From Croceibacterium_B sp963783195 (GTDB lineage: Bacteria > Pseudomonadota > Alphaproteobacteria > Sphingomonadales > Sphingomonadaceae): a DNA stretch of 64,000 nt. The DNA is taken from NCBI GenBank assembly GCA_963783195.1, contig CAWAMV010000002.1, positions 1 to 64,000 on the forward strand, in the 5' to 3' direction. This document shows, in pieces, positions 62,013-64,000 of the stretch. The translations under genes and the position numbers were made by a program. The notes under the pieces were generated by a model that saw nothing but the letters and a program-made list of their open reading frames with translations, ran no database searches and was not told the DNA's origin. How positions within the stretch are numbered: the first letter of the stretch is position 1; every line of letters starts with the position of its first letter.

Positions 62013-62537
62013 ATGAAATTTCTCACGATAGCCGCCGGAACACTGCTGCTTGCGGCGACCCCGGCCCTCGCCAACCACCACGAAGAGATGGCCAAGACGG
62101 TGGTCGAAACCGCCATCGCCTCGCCGCAGCACGAGACGCTCGTCGCTGCCGTGAAGGCGGCCGATCTCGCGGCGACGCTGGGCGGCGAAGGGCCGTTCAC
62201 GGTCTTTGCGCCGACCGACGCGGCATTCGCGGCCTTGCCTGCGGGCACTGTCGAGACCCTGCTGAAGCCGGAAAACAAAAAGACGCTGCAAGCCGTGCTG
62301 ACCTACCACGTCGTTGCCGGCAAGGTGAAGGCGGCCGACCTCATTTCGATGATCGAGGCGGGCGGCGGCGAAGCGCGCCTGAAAACAGTGGCCGGCGGCG
62401 AACTGGTCGCCAGGGTCGACGACGGCAAGGTCGTGCTGACCGATGCGACGGGCGGTACCGCGACCGTCGTTGCGGCGGACATCGCCGCCTCGAACGGCGT
62501 GATCCACGCCACGGACGCGGTCTCGCTGCCGGGCTGA
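62013..62537 (+). CDS. Fasciclin (FAS1) domain protein, secreted
   Basis: A 174-residue exported protein: MKFLTIAAGTLLLAATPALA signal peptide, then one FAS1 domain with H1 box GPFTVFAPTDAAFAALPAGTVETLL (in parts), LTYHVVAGKVKA and H2-like GVIHATDAVSLP at the end. FAS1 domains mediate adhesion or protein contacts; the partner is unknown. Confidence 0.92.
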   Translation: MKFLTIAAGTLLLAATPALANHHEEMAKTVVETAIASPQHETLVAAVKAADLAATLGGEGPFTVFAPTDAAFAALPAGTVETLLKPENKKTLQAVLTYHVVAGKVKAADLISMIEAGGGEARLKTVAGGELVARVDDGKVVLTDATGGTATVVAADIAASNGVIHATDAVSLPG

Positions 62538-62636
62538 AGCGCGCCCGATCAACTTCAGCCGCCGGCCCTCCTCAACGTTCCATCGGCGGCTTGTGGCCGG
62601 TCCTCCCCTGGGCCGGCCACACCTGTATTGCAGGCA

Positions 62637-63221
62637 TTACGCCCGCTTCAGATCGACCCTCTCGATGTGCCAGCGGAGCTGGTCGGCGGTCGCTCCGGGC
62701 ACGTCGTTCACCCGGCGCAGGATCACATCGCCTTCCAGCCGATAGGGGCGTCCCGCCTGGGTCTTGCCGACGATGGTGGTGGGGGCCGTGTAATACGACG
62801 AGCCCGCCGCGCCTTCCATCCGCCCGCTTGGCATGGCGACCGTAATCGTCTTGTACTGCGACCACTTCTCGGCCTGCTCGGCCCTGGTCATCCCGCTGCG
62901 CGCCTCGGCCTCGGCGCCCCATTGGGCGAATGCCGTGGCGTAATCTCCCCGTTCGAGCGCATGAGCCCACGCGAGCAGCACGTTTCGCGCGCCTTGTTCC
63001 CCTTTTTCCGCTTCGGGCACGAGGGCCGCGGCCTGCGCCCCGGGCGGCGAGGCCGATATGGGGGTGGGGGTGCCTTGCGGCATGACCGGCGTGGCAGCGG
63101 GCGAGGTCGTGGCGCTCGGCGCGACGCTCGCCTCCGGGCCAGGTGCGGGGCCGGAATCGCAGGCGGCGAGGGCGAGCGCTGCGAGCAGCGGTGCGGCGAA
63201 TTGAATGCGGGGAACGGTCAT
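62637..63221 (-). CDS. Lipoprotein of unknown function
   Basis: A 194-residue lipoprotein: lipobox LAALALAAC, a ~50-residue Pro/Thr/Ala linker, then a compact domain NVLLAWAHALERGDYATAFAQWG and a C-terminal sheet (SSYYTAPTTIVGKTQAGRPYRLEGDVILRRVNDVPGATA in parts). The fold looks like an NTF2/DUF4878-type domain, a guess. Stands before infC on the same strand. Confidence 0.75.
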   Translation of the reverse strand: MTVPRIQFAAPLLAALALAACDSGPAPGPEASVAPSATTSPAATPVMPQGTPTPISASPPGAQAAALVPEAEKGEQGARNVLLAWAHALERGDYATAFAQWGAEAEARSGMTRAEQAEKWSQYKTITVAMPSGRMEGAAGSSYYTAPTTIVGKTQAGRPYRLEGDVILRRVNDVPGATADQLRWHIERVDLKRA

Positions 63222-63362
63222 GGCGCCTCAACCCGAAAAGGGGGCGCCCCGTTCCCGCCACGGCTCTCGTCGGGGATTACGCCCGGAAACGCCCGTCCGC
63301 CCGCGTGGCGGATCGAAGCGGCTGTGCGGGAAAGCGTGCTGCTGGAAGGGGTGGTGCGGCGC

Positions 63363-63905
63363 CTACTTGGGCGCCAGCACCATCACCATCTGGCGGCCCT
63401 CGAGCCGCGGAAATGCCTCGACCTTGGCGATCTCGGTCATGTCTTCCTGCACCTTGCGCAGCAGGTCGATGCCCAGTTCCTGGTGTGCCATTTCGCGGCC
63501 CCGGAACCGCAGGGTCATCTTCACCTTGTCGCCCTCTTCGAGGAACTTGACCACGTTGCGCATCTTCACGTCGTAATCGTGCGTGTCGATGTTCGGACGC
63601 AGCTTGATCTCCTTGATCTCCTGCGTCTTCTGGGACTTGCGCGCAGCGTTCGCCTTCTTCTGCGCCTCGTAGCGGTGCTTGCCGACATCGAGGAACTTGG
63701 CGACCGGCGGATCGGCGTTGGGCGAGATCTCGACCAGATTCAGGCCGACGCCGGCCGCCTGTTCGATCGCTTCGCTGGTGTACATGACGCCAAGGTTCTC
63801 ACCGTTCTCGTCGATGACGCGAACCTTGTCGGACTGGATAAGATGGTCGTAGCGCGGACCGCTCTTTACGGGCGGCTGAAGTGAGCGCCGGGGTGGACGG
63901 GCTAT
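63363..63905 (-). CDS. infC: Translation initiation factor IF-3, probable ATA start
   Basis: IF-3 checks start codons on the 30S subunit. The 180 residues show KSGPRYDHLIQSDKVRVIDENGENLGVM (in parts), the N-domain SEAIEQAAGVGLNLVEISPNADPPVAKFLDVGKHRYE, a lysine-rich linker, and the C-domain IKLRPNIDTHDYDVKMRNVVKFLEEGDKVKMTLRFRGRE (in parts). No ATG, GTG or TTG lies near the expected N-terminus; ATA at 63903-63905 with AGGAGA eight bases upstream is the best start. Rare start codons are the classic basis of IF-3 self-control. Bases beyond 63906 may include the end of the next gene (a TGA at 63982-63984) but too little is visible to name it. Confidence 0.93.
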   Translation of the reverse strand: MARPPRRSLQPPVKSGPRYDHLIQSDKVRVIDENGENLGVMYTSEAIEQAAGVGLNLVEISPNADPPVAKFLDVGKHRYEAQKKANAARKSQKTQEIKEIKLRPNIDTHDYDVKMRNVVKFLEEGDKVKMTLRFRGREMAHQELGIDLLRKVQEDMTEIAKVEAFPRLEGRQMVMVLAPK

Positions 63906-64000
63906 GGGGCAGTCTCCTGGAATTGCCGTTACAAGTGCCGCCCATGTAGGGGCTAACGCGGGATTCGGAAAGGGGAAGCGCTCAGGCAGCGGCACGCCAG

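Overview
The window is a GC-rich bacterial chromosome segment that reads as an alphaproteobacterium of the order Sphingomonadales, most likely the Erythrobacteraceae. The basis is the carotenoid genes crtY-crtI-crtB, the SspB, TolQRAB-Pal and hisBHAFE gene styles, a single-polypeptide gallate dioxygenase of the type known from sphingomonads, and many small families typical of that group (DUF2585, DUF962, DUF3008, DUF2945). No rRNA, tRNA or CRISPR array was found.

Layout. 1-5.7 kb: a GDT1-like membrane protein, 6-phosphogluconolactonase, a Nudix hydrolase, DNA polymerase IV (reverse), a Bcr/CflA drug exporter and glycerol-3-phosphate dehydrogenase. 5.7-14 kb (reverse): an MHS-type transporter, a biotin carboxylase subunit, and a tightly overlapping carotenoid operon crtY-crtI-LOG-crtB. 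14-21 kb: DUF2585, a DUF885 lipoprotein, a winged-helix regulator with its membrane partner and three operators, and a trimeric autotransporter adhesin. 21-26.3 kb: a TPP riboswitch and thiC, then an accessory stretch holding a HigBA-like toxin-antitoxin pair, a second decayed copy of the thiC 3' end, twin hairpins, a DUF3800 operon and a broken DUF188 copy. 26.3-31.6 kb: a dispersed palindromic unit carrying a helix-turn-helix gene, then HPF and several small, probably stress-related genes. 31.7-42.7 kb: metabolic and stress genes including gallate dioxygenase, a dipeptidase, an ion channel and a cluster of small proteins behind an EcfG-like promoter. 42.7-53.5 kb: dapD, gmk, sspB, the histidine genes hisB-H-A-F-E, a HIT protein, and the ybgC-tolQRAB-pal envelope operon. 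53.5-64 kb: a J-domain protein, a YqcI/YcgG heme-oxygenase-like gene paired with DUF1989, two overlapping PilZ genes, a trans-sulfuration enzyme, an SLC13 permease, a fasciclin protein and infC.

Sequence quality matters. At least ten genes, including conserved ones (pccA, thiC, tolA), are interrupted by one-base insertions or deletions after which the correct protein continues in another frame. This fits assembly error better than mass gene decay. Such genes are annotated over their full reconstructed span and the break point is given.

The most unusual structures are: (1) a repeat unit (large palindrome, conserved start-codon module, HTH gene, conserved tail block) with one full copy, one copy that looks like the same unit minus its gene, and one solo module; (2) a toxin-antitoxin cassette lying between two copies of the thiC 3' end; (3) an AT-richer two-gene DUF3800 operon preceded by twin hairpins with the same loop sequence.
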